Source: Gymnopilus junonius
Lineage: Eukaryota; Basidiomycota; Agaricomycetes; Agaricales; Galerinaceae
Reading direction: 5' to 3'
Assembly: GCA_015501075.1 (NCBI GenBank)
Contig: JADNYJ010000103.1
Span: 79,775-143,774, forward strand
DNA: 64,000 bases
A model generated the notes under the pieces. The model was not told the origin of the DNA and did no database searches. It saw only the letters and a list, made by a program, of their open reading frames with translations. A program made the position numbers and the translations under genes. This document shows, one piece after another, positions 47,870-59,700 of the stretch. Position 1 is the stretch's first letter. Every line of letters begins with the position of its first letter.

Positions 47870-49045
47870 ATGACCGACAAATTAATTCGTTCGACGACCA
47901 CTAGACGGGGCTTCGTCTATTCTTACTACCATAATGTTCCAAGTACAGGCAAACCTACCATTCTCTTCCTTCACGGCTTTCCTTCCACCCATAGCGACTG
48001 GGCATCACAGATAAGCTTTTTCTCCGGCAAAGGCTATGGAGTGATTGCTCCAGATCTCTTGGGTTACGGCGGAACAAGTGCTCCAGACGACGTCAGCCAT
48101 TATAGGATGTTGAATATGGCCGAAGATATCATTGACATCTTTGGTGACCTGGGGGTCGATAAAGTCATCGGAGTGGCACACGACTGGTACTAGCTCTCAC
48201 GAATTGATTCTATTCTTCACTGACATTACAGCAAGGGGCTCCATCCTCCTTTCGCGCCTCCTCAACACCCATTCTGATCGCTTTTTGGGTGCAGCTTTCC
48301 TTGTCCTCGGATACGTAGCCCCTCAAGCCGACATTGATAATGATGTACAACACACTGTCTTCGATGAGCCTGTTGATGACATCTGGGGTTATTTCAAGTT
48401 TTTTGCAGCCAACGATACACCTGCTCTAATAGAAAAACATGCAAGTGTTTCCTGAACTTTGATGGGCCCTAGTTTCATAACTTGCTCCTTTATAGATTGA
48501 TTCTTTCTACAGTCTTGTTTTTCCGAACGATCCGTTAATCTGGAAGACTGATCTAGCACCACTCGATAAAGCGAAACAGTGGATTGAGCAGAACAAGCAG
48601 CTTCCAAGGGCTGATTTTTGGACCCATGAGGTATGGTCAGCGCAGATAATCGTTTAATTTGACCCTGAGGTCTGTTATAGCAAAAGGAGGAACATAAGAA
48701 GGCTCTACTCAAGAAAGGGCTTCGCGGACCGTGTAACTGGTATGGAGCAGCCCTTGCTGAAACGAACAAAGCAGACGAAGCCTGTAAGGAAGTCAAATTA
48801 TTTCTCAATTTCAGAGTTTAAAATAATTTACAGTGATTGCGCCGGAGGCTCACCGTGTTAACGTTCCTACGTTTTATGGTGCCGCGTTGAAGGATTATTT
48901 TTGCCTTGCGCAAGTCACAAAACAAACGATGGGCAGCCTGTGTTCTAGTGTTACCACCAAAGATTTCGAAACATCTCATTGGGTCATGCTGGAGGCTTCG
49001 GACGAACTTAATGATGCACTGGAGCAATTCTTCGACTCTCTTTGA
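47870..49045 (+). CDS. Epoxide-hydrolase-like alpha/beta hydrolase, tandem copy 2
   Basis: Exons 47870-48186, 48236-48440, 48496-48630, 48681-48783 and 48834-49045 give 323 residues, collinear with copy 1 including every intron phase and the GC-AG second intron. It has the same motifs: HGFPSTHSDWASQ, GVAHDWG and ETSHWVMLEASDELN. It differs mainly in the lid region (QADIDNDVQHTVFDEPVDDI, one residue shorter than copy 1). This is clearly a product of a local tandem duplication of about 1.5 kb that also carried part of the upstream region. Confidence 0.9.
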
Positions 49046-49540
49046 GGGTGAGGGTGTAGTGTATAGCTCCAGATAGGCTTAACTTTGGCGATTCTATAGG
49101 TGGCAACCTACTTTGAAGGGCTTATATGTCTGGAAAGGCTAATGCGGATGCCAGTGAAATCATGTATTATAAGTTGACCAATGGAATAAACTTGTCTCCG
49201 TAAGATCCAGACGTTCGACCCACTTCGTTGTACATGCGGCAGGGGGTGAGTCCACCTCGTGACTACTTCTGGGCATCATGTACCGACGGAAATGCAGACG
49301 AAAAGGGGCGCAAAAGGTCTTGCCATCCTCGTGAGTTCTATGTCGGTGCCCAAGTAGATAAGATGGTGGAAGGCGGGAGTCGAAACACGTTTGGCGACAT
49401 ATGCGAGTTTTTGCTGACTAATGATGTTCCCAAGCGCAGCCAAACAGGATGCTTGCGTCGAAATTGGCTCTCGACCGCTGACAGCGACGTCCAGTGCCTC
49501 CCGTTAACGGCCCTCAACGCAGGCCACAAACACCACAGCC
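49046..49540. other. Intergenic, upstream of VPS35
   Basis: A frame at 49228-49593 spans much of this interval but overlaps the VPS35 start in another frame and has no motif. It is not called. The VPS35 promoter is expected here. Confidence 0.5.
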
Positions 49541-52500
49541 ATGGCCGCCGTTCCAGTCCAGGAAGAGGGCAAGATGCTCAGCGAGGCTCTTAACACGGTC
49601 AAAATACAGGTCCAGCAAATGAAGCGACACCTCGTACGTATTCGTATTCAACCTACTTGTCACCTTCCTCCAGAAATTCAACGGGATAATTACTACAGGA
49701 ATTGGATCAGCTAATGGACGCCCTGAAGAGCGCGAGCTTGATGCTTGCGGAGCTCAGGACATCGTCACTCTCACCAAAACAGTATTATGAGTTATGTGGG
49801 TCCATGTTGCTGCGGTTACTTTTACGCTTCACCCTGATAATATTTTGCAGATATGGCTGTATTTGATGCCTTACGACACCTATCAAACTATCTATACGAG
49901 GCGCATACTCAGTCCCGTCACCACCTAGCAGACCTCTACGAACTAGTCCAATACGCCGGCAATATCATTCCTCGGCTTTATCTCATGATTACCGTCGGTT
50001 CTGTATACATGTCAATACCGGATGCTCCTGTGAAGGAAATTATGAAGGATATGATGGAAATGTCGCGAGGTGTACTGCACCCCATCCGTGGTTTATTTCT
50101 ACGACATTACTTGAGCGGCCAGACGAGAGATCATCTACCTGTGGGACAGGAGACAGGGTACGCGTTCATTTTGACGAATTCCTTTCACCCTTCTGAATTT
50201 GAGAACAGTCCTTCTGGGAACTTGCAAGACTCCATTACCTTTGTTCTTACCAATTTCATTGAGATGAACAAACTTTGGGTCCGACTTCAACACCAGGGCC
50301 ACTCGAGGGATAGAGAAAAGCGCGAGATGGAACGTCGTGAACTTCGCATTCTTGTTGGAACTAACCTAGTCAGGTTAAGTCAACTGGACGGTGTTGATTT
50401 GGATATGTATCAAAGGACAATTCTTCCCAGTATCTTGGAACAAGTCGTCAACTGTAAGGACGTTATTGCCCAGGAGTATCTCATGGAAGTCGTTATCCAG
50501 GTGAGCGCCTTAAAGCTGATTTCTATTTAGCGTATAACTTACTATCATCGCAGGTCTTTACCGACGAATTTCACTTGCACACGCTAGGACCTTTCCTTTC
50601 AGCAACAGCGCAATTACACCCCAAAGTTAACATTAAACAAATCGTTATCGCCCTCATCGATCGTTTAGCGTCTTACGCTGCGCGTGAAGCTGAAAATGAG
50701 GACCCTGAGGAGACTAAGCGCCAAGAAGAAGCCGCTGCGCGACGACTGGCAGAGAAGGTAAAGATGCAGAAAGCACGTGTTCGTGAAAACGGCACATATC
50801 GTGCAGCTTCGCCAACCTCCTCCGCCCCGGAAGTAGATGCATGGGCTGCACCTCCCACGCCTGCAACAGCTGCTTCTGTAGTTGAGTCGGATAAATCTCC
50901 TGTTTCAGAGACGCCAACCTCGGAAACGTCAGAGTTTAGCAAAGGCAAGGAGAAGGAAGGCTCTCCTGTACGCAAGTTCCGGGGCATACCAGAAAATGTC
51001 CAATTGTTCGAGGTATTTTGGAAGCAGGTTGTTGAACTCATTAAGGTCTGGATCTCCTCTTGCTCTTCTTATTCTTCAATCCCAATACATGTCTTAGGCT
51101 CGACCAGATCTTTCAATACAAGACATCACCGCGCTTTTCGTATCTCTAACAAACCTCTCCTTGAGCTGTTACCCTGACAGATTGGAATATGTTGACCAGG
51201 TCCTTGGATTTGCTGCTGACAAGATCAAGGAGTATACAGACAGGTATGTTTCTTCGTTCTTGCAATATCAACAAGCGATTGACAGTTTTTTAAGTCCGGA
51301 TCTACACACCCAACAAACGATATCGAACCTCGCTTCACTCCTAGTTGCCCCCATCAATTCCTACCAATCTGTCCTCACGCTGCTTGCTATCCCCAATTAC
51401 GTACCTCTACTGAGCAAGCAACTTTTCACTACGCGTCGTTCCATTGCCCATTCCATTGTTTCATCGGTTCTCAAGAACGAGACTATTATTGAGGCACCGG
51501 AAGACATTGATGGAGTGCTTGAGCTGTGTCACGTTCTGATCAAGGATCAAACGGATTCTGGGGTCCAACCCGCGGTCAATGGTCAACAACCTGCTGGAGC
51601 GGGATCCGGAGTTCGGGATCCAAGGAGGCAAGGCCCATATTTTGTGGAAAGAGAGGAATTGGCAGAGGAGCAGGGCTGGATCGCGCGGATGGTGCACCTA
51701 TTCCGGTCGGAGTCTCTAGATGTGCAGTTTGAGGTTCGTCCTTCTTTCTAACTGTTGCTTTTGGACCTTGCTCATAAACCACGGTAGCTCCTTCAAATTG
51801 CCCGGCGGCACTTTGAAATGGGTGGCGAACGGATGCGGTTTACCTTCCCCGCTTTGATCACTTCGTCGATTAAACTATGCAGGCGGTATAAGAACCGGGA
51901 AACGGAGGAAGAAGATTGGGAAACAAAGGTTTCTACCATCCTTAAGTTTGTACGGCAGTTGACCTCCATTCTTGCCACAACCGTTGAAGCACCCAACATT
52001 GCCCTACGCCTGTTCCTCCTGTCTGCTCAAATTGCCGATGAGTGCGGCTTTGAAGACCTTGCATACGACTTTTACGTTCAGGCGTTTAGTGTATACGAGG
52101 ATAGTATCTCGGAATCGCGGGCTCAACTACAAGCTATCACGCTCGTCATTGGTACTTTAGCAGGTGCCAAGGTGTTCAATGTGGATAACTTTGACACGTT
52201 GATCACCAAGGCTGCTCTGCATGGTGCCAAGTTGCTGAAAAGAGTCATCAAGCTACAGCTGTTGGCCTGGCCAGTCATCTTTGGTGGCAGGAGTCCCCTC
52301 CACCTGCAGAAGGCGAGGCTGACGGTGCGGAGAAGCCTGTTGTGTCGGAGAAGTTGCGGCCAAGGAGGATGGTGAGGCTACTGTGAAAGCCGTAAGTATA
52401 ATTGTTATTTCTTTGTTCTGTTCATGCTGAATGTATGGTCGCTAGTATCCTCACCAGGATAGCAAGCGTGTGCTTGAGTGCCTACAGAAGTCTCTTCGGA

Positions 52501-52925
52501 TTGCGAACTCGGCAATTGAGGAGATCGTTACTGTACAACTTTACTGTGATACCCTGGACCAATATCTCTACTACCTTGATCGTGGTGCTCCAGCTGTAAG
52601 TCCTCGTTGCATCGGTAAATATCAATGATTTCCTTAATGATTTTTTATCTAGGTTGCACCCAAATTCGTGAACAGCCTTGTTGAACTCATCACCTCCAGC
52701 ATCGACAACATCTCCTCACCCGATGTTCACCCGTCACAACGAGCACCACCCGGACTGATTGAAGGGGTGCAAACACCAGAGATGATCACGAAACACTTCA
52801 GAAATACCCTGTTATATATCCAGCGTAGAAAGTATGCTGCGTCTGAAGGAAATGGCAATGTTGACTCGCGATGGGATGAGGTCGATGTTGTAGGGGCGTT
52901 GTTGAAGATGGGTATTGGACGATGA
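49541..52925 (+). CDS. VPS35: Retromer core subunit Vps35
   Basis: Exons: 49541-49633, 49699-49795, 49851-50500, 50554-51045, 51098-51243, 51295-51733, 51788-52391, 52446-52595, 52653-52925. The protein starts [20 protein letters not shown] and contains the diagnostic PRLYLM motif ([19 protein letters not shown]) needed for Vps26 binding. It is followed by [73 protein letters not shown] and [16 protein letters not shown]. Vps35 is the alpha-solenoid scaffold of retromer, recycling cargo from endosomes to the Golgi. A Ser/Pro/Glu-rich insert occupies about 50.75-50.98 kb. Two single-base deletions break the frame late in exon 7, in the A-run 52238-52241 and at 52353; between and after them the family sequence ([20 protein letters not shown]) is intact. 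Confidence 0.93.
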
Positions 52926-54012
52926 TTATTTTTCTTCCTTCTTCGGCGGATGGAGCGTTGGCTTATTTTATAATTGAGTGGTGTTGGTGTTGAGGAGGTG
53001 CTTAATGTTGTATACTACATGATTACTCTGTTTTTATCATTTTCCTTCATCTTCCTCCCTTTCTCAATTTACGTACGGATTTTCACTTCTGAGACCTTGT
53101 GACCTCTTTCAAAATATGCTCACAGGTGGCCAGGCCTGTTGACTCAGCTTGTATAAGTCCTTAAAATAAGATTTCGGAGTGCTCTGCCAAAAACGACGTA
53201 GCTCCCAGACTGTGACCGGGCGTGACATCGGAATATTTTCACGCTCATGAGTGCTTTGGGTCAGAGAAGCTAACGTTGAACATTGAAACAACAATCTTTG
53301 AAGCTTCGGTCTACTTCAGAATCATAGAATTCAGAAACAATGGGTCGCCAACTGGGTTGATGGGACCATTTAAAAGCTACGGCAAAAAAAAGCTAATGAA
53401 GCTTCCAAACTTCTAAGGCCGCGCTTTGCCATTGCCAACGATTTCTTCGACTCCCAACTCGTCTTCCCTGCTCAGCGCTCAGTGCTCGTCTGGTTCAACG
53501 AACGCCTAGACAACTAGTCCCATCGTGTCTGTTACAATACCTCTGTCACGATCACATCGTCCACATCCTCGAAAGACCGCTTCAAGGAATACTCTACTTT
53601 CAGGGGCACCCTCCAGGACATGCCCGTTGGGTGATATGTATGGAGGTCGACATCCCCTTCGACCTCAGCCTCTATTTCCTCTTTATGAGACCGTTGATGA
53701 CTGGCCGAGTGGCCCTATTATTGTCAGTGAAGCTCAACAAAGGACAATGGTGTATGCCACAGGAGACTGCCGGATAATGGAATGAATCCCTTATTATCAT
53801 TATTGTGTTTGAAGAACAGCGTCATCATAGGTGATCAGTGCGTAAACAGTTTTTGCTTATAAGTAATGTCTTTTTGAACACTTGTACTCAAGGATTCCTA
53901 TCCTATAGCCCTAGATGCTACCATCAGGCGACCCATTCACGACATTATTCGAGAGAACGTTTGATGCAAATTATGACCCTGGCATCATGCAGGATTGTGT
54001 GTTGCTGAAGCT
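52926..54012. other. Unresolved stretch before the kinase-like gene
   Basis: Frames at 53525-53785 and in 53440-53620 (RFKEYSTFRGTLQDMP) could be upstream exons of the kinase-like gene, but I find no convincing ATG and splice chain. Otherwise no feature was recognised. Confidence 0.35.
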
Positions 54013-56140
54013 ATGGCAGATCAGCTGCCCCCGGTTACTTTCTATGATCGTCATATCGCGTCCCATCTCATTCTAGACGACATTGTTTATTCACCATCAA
54101 TAACCAGTCGCTCTCTAACGCATGCGAACGAGCAACGCTAAAATTTCTCCAGAAAGGCCACAAGTTCTCCAAAAAGGGCTACAATGTCTTTCATTTAGAG
54201 AGTGACACCGTCTTGTTAGAAGATGCCTATTCAGTTGGCACGTTCTACAACAGATTTGCTGGGGATATATCTGCAAGCTACGCATCCAAATTTGTTCTAC
54301 ACCCTGACCTCGAGATTTGGGACTCGGCTGTTCGTATGTTCGTCATTTCCGGGTTATCATCTCCCAGCTTTGCGATTGAATCGTGGCTCGGAATCACAGA
54401 GATACCGAATCAATGGACAATATTACGGAACCGTCTAAGGACAAAATGAAAAGACTGTTGCGCAATTACCATCGGCTTGCCACTTGGGACATGTTTGCCA
54501 TGACTGCCCCATCTACGAGCGTGCTGCGAACCTGGACAAAAGATATGAAATTCGCTTGGGAAATGCCCCACACTCTGGGATATAAAACAATTTCCAATCT
54601 AACTCCCCCTCCTGATGCTAAGCAAGACATTATATCAGTCGGAATGACCAGGCGGTCAAAGTCTTGCCAAGGAGGATCTATTAATAAAGCCACTACTACC
54701 AAGGTCAACAAAGATATTATAATTCCAAGACTACGGCCCGACCGCCACCATTATCGACCCAATTTTCGCCATTATATTCAACATGTATGTTTATCTCACT
54801 AAAGTTCATGCACCTTGCTAATATTCCATCAGGCTTGGGCCACAGCCGTGATCTACGATTCCACATTTATCATTTTCAATTGCGGACGTTATGAGCGAAT
54901 TGGCTTTCGCCATAGAGGTTCAAAAACTCTTTATTTATCGGGTATCATCGACACTGTTAATATTCCAGACCCTTCCTACCGAAAATTGCATGTTGGTCTT
55001 CATACTGCAATTCTCCAGGATGCTCTCGACCGCTCGGATTTTAAGGATGCCCAGCTCAAGAATGGCCGTAAACGTTCAGCGCATCATCTTGATGATGAAG
55101 AAACTCCTAGTAGCAAACGTTTCAAAAGCAACCCACTTGCCAAGACCGATCCTTCAGAGGTACGTGAGCTCCGCATTGTACCGTGAAAGTAAACCCAATC
55201 ATGATTCAAAGACATCCAATGAAATTGCTAAGCGCAAGTTGGCCTTGGTCAAGCTACATTACGGCGTGTACTGTTCTCCTGCGCCTTCTGCTTTTGTTCG
55301 AGTCGGCCCTTCTTGTGAACCTGGTCACGCCAAGGAAGAACACCCGAAGCAGACTAAATATAAAGCCCATGAATACCTTGCCCTTGATCTAAAAGAACCC
55401 ATTGGAAAAGGCGCTGTTGGCATCGTTCATCCCGCTGTTGTCAAACTTACCATGGAATCGGGTGACATCCTACAACACAATTTGGTGATCAAGTTGGCGT
55501 TCTCCCCGAAACAGCAAGAAAAGTTGCTTGATGAATATAATATTTACGTTCATCTCTCCCAGAAGAAAGTCATCGAGGGCATTGTTACTGTTCATGGCAT
55601 GTTCAGAGATCCCGATTCAGGTGCTCTGGGAATGCTTATGGATGATGCAGGTCAGAGCCTTTATTGTCGTGAGAGAGAGAGGAGTGGAAATGTTGACGTT
55701 ATTTCCACAATTTCTGCGACGGAGGAAGAGAGGTGTGTATTACAGCTATTACTTTTTGAGCCCCTGACAATGAAATGTGCAGGGACGCTTTTATGCGAAC
55801 CCTGAAAAGCCTTCATGATGCAGGCGTTAGGCATAATGATATACATGCCGAGAATCTACTCATCAACTCCCGAAATGAAGTTTTTATTGTGGATTTTGAC
55901 CGCGCTTGTCTTGAGGTTGATGACGTGGAGAATATGCTCGAATTGCAGGTCATGAACAAAATCTTGCCAATCATGAAGTTACATATAGGCTATAGCGTGC
56001 AGGGCCATGGCCATTGCTTTGAGCATGAGCATTGGTGGATTAATCTTATTAGACAGTTATATACCTCATCGTATCGATGTAATGTCGCACCGTCGACTTA
56101 TACTACTATGTACTATATTTCCAATATGCCCAGAGGGTAG
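54013..56140 (+). CDS. Fungal-type protein-kinase-like protein, 5' end uncertain
   Basis: Conserved pieces on the plus strand: KFLQKGHKFSKKGYNVFHLE, YDSTFIIFNCGRYERIGFRH, VGLHTAILQDALDRSDF, and the kinase fold itself. The kinase part has a glycine loop GKGAVGIVHPAVVKL, an invariant-Lys-like HNLVIKLAF, the catalytic loop HDAGVRHNDIHAENLLINSR (HxD and N present) and the metal-binding VDFDRA (DFD instead of DFG). This pattern is typical of expanded agaricomycete kinase-like families, many of unknown function. Introns at about 55157-55207 and 55733-55782 fit. The 5' part lies in shifting frames (54100-54800) with no clean chain, so this copy may be damaged by indels or partly degenerate. The end is the stop at 56140. 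Confidence 0.6.
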
Positions 56141-56738
56141 CATGGTCATGGCATCCCCAATTGCGGTTTTGTAGGGTCTTCCTTTTTTCATCTGTCTGGT
56201 TCTCTCAGTAGGTTTGACTCGCTTGGCAGTTGTCGCAGGCCCTTGCCACATATATGATGTTGTAATTGGTTGACAGGAGACTGCTTGAAGGGCCCTGATG
56301 TTTCGGTTTGCACAATAAGGATAAAAGCTCAATCAGGATAAAAGCTACACACCTAGCCTCGGGCATTGTTGAGGACTTTCTTCGCTCTCTTTACTTCGTA
56401 TCTTTTTATCTATTCACTTGGCATTATAAGTCGCCAATGCTAAGTGTACCTTGTAGATCACCCTTCCAATCTAGCCTGCCTTTGTTATTTTGCAAGTATT
56501 CCCCCCCCGCCTTCTCCTTTCACTCCTGCTCACCTTGCTCATACACCGGACGCTGGTCACATTGAAGGTCTGCAACTGGAGGAATATTCAAAAGAATAAG
56601 ACAAACAAATTTATTATGTCCCTCAAAATACCATAATTGGTTGAAGAGTAGTCTCACAGGAATGGATAAACATATTCTACAAAACAGCGAAACGAGTAGA
56701 TAATCATGCATGCAACAGTAAAGGGGTGTCTATTCCCA
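56141..56738. other. Convergent 3' region, kinase-like gene / RPB1
   Basis: 3' UTRs of two convergent genes. A short direct repeat AGGATAAAAGCT occurs twice (about 56318-56349). No gene was seen. Confidence 0.5.
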
Positions 56739-59700
56739 TCAATCCCATGAAGGGGTCGAATGATAAGCGTGACTGCGCGCTGTGCCATTCTGATTGTGGG
56801 CAGGACTCGAGGGCGACCATGGCGCGGGCGACGTAGGACTATAGCCGGGAGACGTAGGTGCTAAATAAGTATATGTCAATAAGAGATCAATTGAGCTAGC
56901 TAGTACGAAGAACAATGCGACTCACAGTAGGATGGGGCTATTTTTTCCACCAATATTCATTAGTAAGGACACTACGAAATTTTGAAGCATAAACTTACAT
57001 GCTGGTGAATATGCAGGTGAGGTCGGAGCTAATCCGAAAGGGTTATTAGACAGCGAGTCAAGGATGGTGAAAACCCAAGGAACATACAGTATTTTGGTGA
57101 AGCCGGTGAGGCCATCGGAGACGTTGGCGAATACTTCGGAGAAGACGGCGACATGTGAGCAGGTGCTAGGGACAACAATTAATACGGCATTTGCTGCAGT
57201 GACGGAATATACTTACATGCTAGGATTAGAAACAAGACGAGTAGAGTCATTAGTACAGGAAAGCAAAATGATGCTGAAAGACCTACTTGGAGAGTCTGGA
57301 AATAACTTGCGTTAGGTGAAGAATCATATATAAAAGGAAAAGAGACATACATCGAGGAGAAGCAGGACTGAAGGACGGGCTTGTAGGGGAATACCTCGGT
57401 GAAGTCGGGCTGAATGACGGGGACTGAGGACTATAACGTGGCGAGGTAGGAGAGAACGAAGGAGACGTCGGTGAATAGCGTGGACTGGTTGGAGAATAAC
57501 CAGGAGACGTGAGATTAAGGGCAGGCGATGTCGGCGAATAAGTAGGAGAAGTTGCCTCCTCTTGACCTGTCATAGAGAGGCGACGTAGCATAAGGAGATG
57601 TCCCGAAAGGTGAAGTGGCACCACCAAACGGTGATTGAGGAACAAAACTTGGAGAAGTCGGGGTGTAAGCATTGGGTGAGCTGGGACTGTACCCTGCAGG
57701 TGACATGCCTCCGGGAAGAGGACTTTGAGGATATGAAAGGAACTGGAAGCTGGACGCGTCTTCTCCCGTGTTGGAAGCAAGAGGCGAGAAAGAAGCAGAA
57801 GCAGCATCTCCCTTGAACATTCCGTCTTGCCACATAGGAGAGTTTGTATCATATGGTGTCATTGCTACCTGTCCAGGTGTCATTCCGCCGTCGATTTGAG
57901 CTGCAAGCATCGACTGAACAGGTAGACGATGATCTACAATCGCATCCTTCAGCATGTCAATGTCCAGCGCGACCTCAAAGGCACCAGTACCCATAGGCGC
58001 CATTTGTCCAAACATAACATTCTCCGCGATGCCGTGACAGTCATCCTTCTCACCAACCGCCGCTGCCTCCATCAGGATTTCAACAGTTTCCTCAAACGAA
58101 CACCTCATCAAGGCTCCAGTATCAGCACGATTGATACCATGCCTGGTGATGGCCATGAGAGTTCCGCGGTGGGTCATCAGATCACAAAGGAGAGCAAGAT
58201 GTCGATAGTTGACGTAGGAACCGTCAAATTCAATGACCCCACGAAGCTCCTTCATGATTGCGGCTCTAGCCGCTTCGATGCCCAGAACATTGAAGATTTC
58301 GACGCAGCTGTTGGAATAGGTTCTCCTGAAGTCGACGCCATCAATGCACATCACGGTCTTCAGATTCACACCGTCGGTCTCAAGCACCCACTCCTTCTCT
58401 TTTCCAGTAAGAACGCTTCCATCCGGTGAAACCAGTGACCTTGTCCTGCTCTGTCAAGAATACACGGTGGATACCCTTGACACCGCGGAGGCTGACGGAA
58501 TTCAACATCGTGTTTTCGAGCTGCCGCAAGAAGATATCTTCTTCAATTGTGCCCATGCCATCATCATCTTTATCCGGGCTGCCCAATACACGGCAGCGAA
58601 TGACAAGCTTTTCCGAATTATCTTCACTCCAGATGACGAAAAGATCGGTCTTGAAGCTCTCCGCAATACGGCCGGCAACATAGTGCATTGTTAGCTTGCG
58701 ATCAATCATCTTTGCACGGTCCAGTTCAAGGCGGAGCAACCAAGGTGATTGGAGATGAAGTTTGGACTCGATCTCTTCATCAGGAATAGCGAAGAAGGAC
58801 TCGACGAAAACTTGATCCTCTTCAATGATGGTTGACGTCGGGTCGGGGTCATACCAAATTTCCACGGCGGCTGTGACAGTCCTCAGTGAAGTATAGGCAA
58901 GCTCTTGCTGAACATTCTTGGCCAAGCTTGACGAGCGCGAGATTTGTGGATCCAGGTATACAGTCAAGGAGGGCGTCTTGATGTTAGTCGCCACATTAAT
59001 AATTTCCTTCAAGCGGGGTACACCCAGCGTAACGTTCTTACTGGAGACACCGGCGTAGTGGAAGGTGTTGAGCGTCATCTGCGTGGCAGGCTCACCGATG
59101 GACTGAGCTGCCAACGTTCCGCACATCTCTCCCGGATGAGCCACAGATTGGTTAAATTTGGTTTCTACTTCTCCGATCACCCAATCAAACGCTTCTCTTG
59201 TCAGGTGGAATTTCTCCAAAACACGACGTGAAGCAAACGTAGCACGGAGATGCATCCTGAAAGTCAATGTAGCGTTGTCTTGAGCCTCCTTACTCAGATG
59301 GTCGTCACCACGAACAACGATCAAACGCTTTTCCAACTCGTGAACAGCATCAACTATGTAGGCGGGGTCGAGGTCACTTGGTTTGCGACGATCGACATGG
59401 AAAATTTGGATTGCGTTTTGGACAATGCGATGAAGGTTGACAGGGAGGTAATGCGGTTGGGTGGTTGACACACGGGGGAAAATAAATTCGCGCAGGAGTC
59501 CCCGATCTTCCGCTAATCGGGCATATTCTTCGTCAAGCTTAGCTTGGAGCTCTAGAGAGCTGTCATCTATGCCGACCTGCAGAACACCAGGCAGGAATCC
59601 ACCAGCTGGGTCAGTCACGTCCACACGGTAATTGTGTTCAAATTCCCGATTACTCAGACCAAAGGTTTCAATGGTCTGCTTTTCGATGAAAGCACCGTCC

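Larger units (their letters stand above)
45890..49045 (+). repeat. Tandem segmental duplication carrying the hydrolase genes
   Basis: Unit 1 (about 45890-47470) and unit 2 (about 47570-49045) share coding exons, introns and upstream pieces. For example AATAG(C/T)GCAGC(C/A)ATCCAAG stands before both genes, and the sequence CCGCGG followed by TGCGAAAAG also recurs. Introns are nearly identical in places (around 47058-47107 and 48631-48680), indicating a fairly recent event or gene conversion. Confidence 0.8.

Noticed and set aside
49228..49593. 121-codon frame upstream of VPS35
   Set aside because: It overlaps the VPS35 start codon and first exon in another frame and has no recognisable domain.
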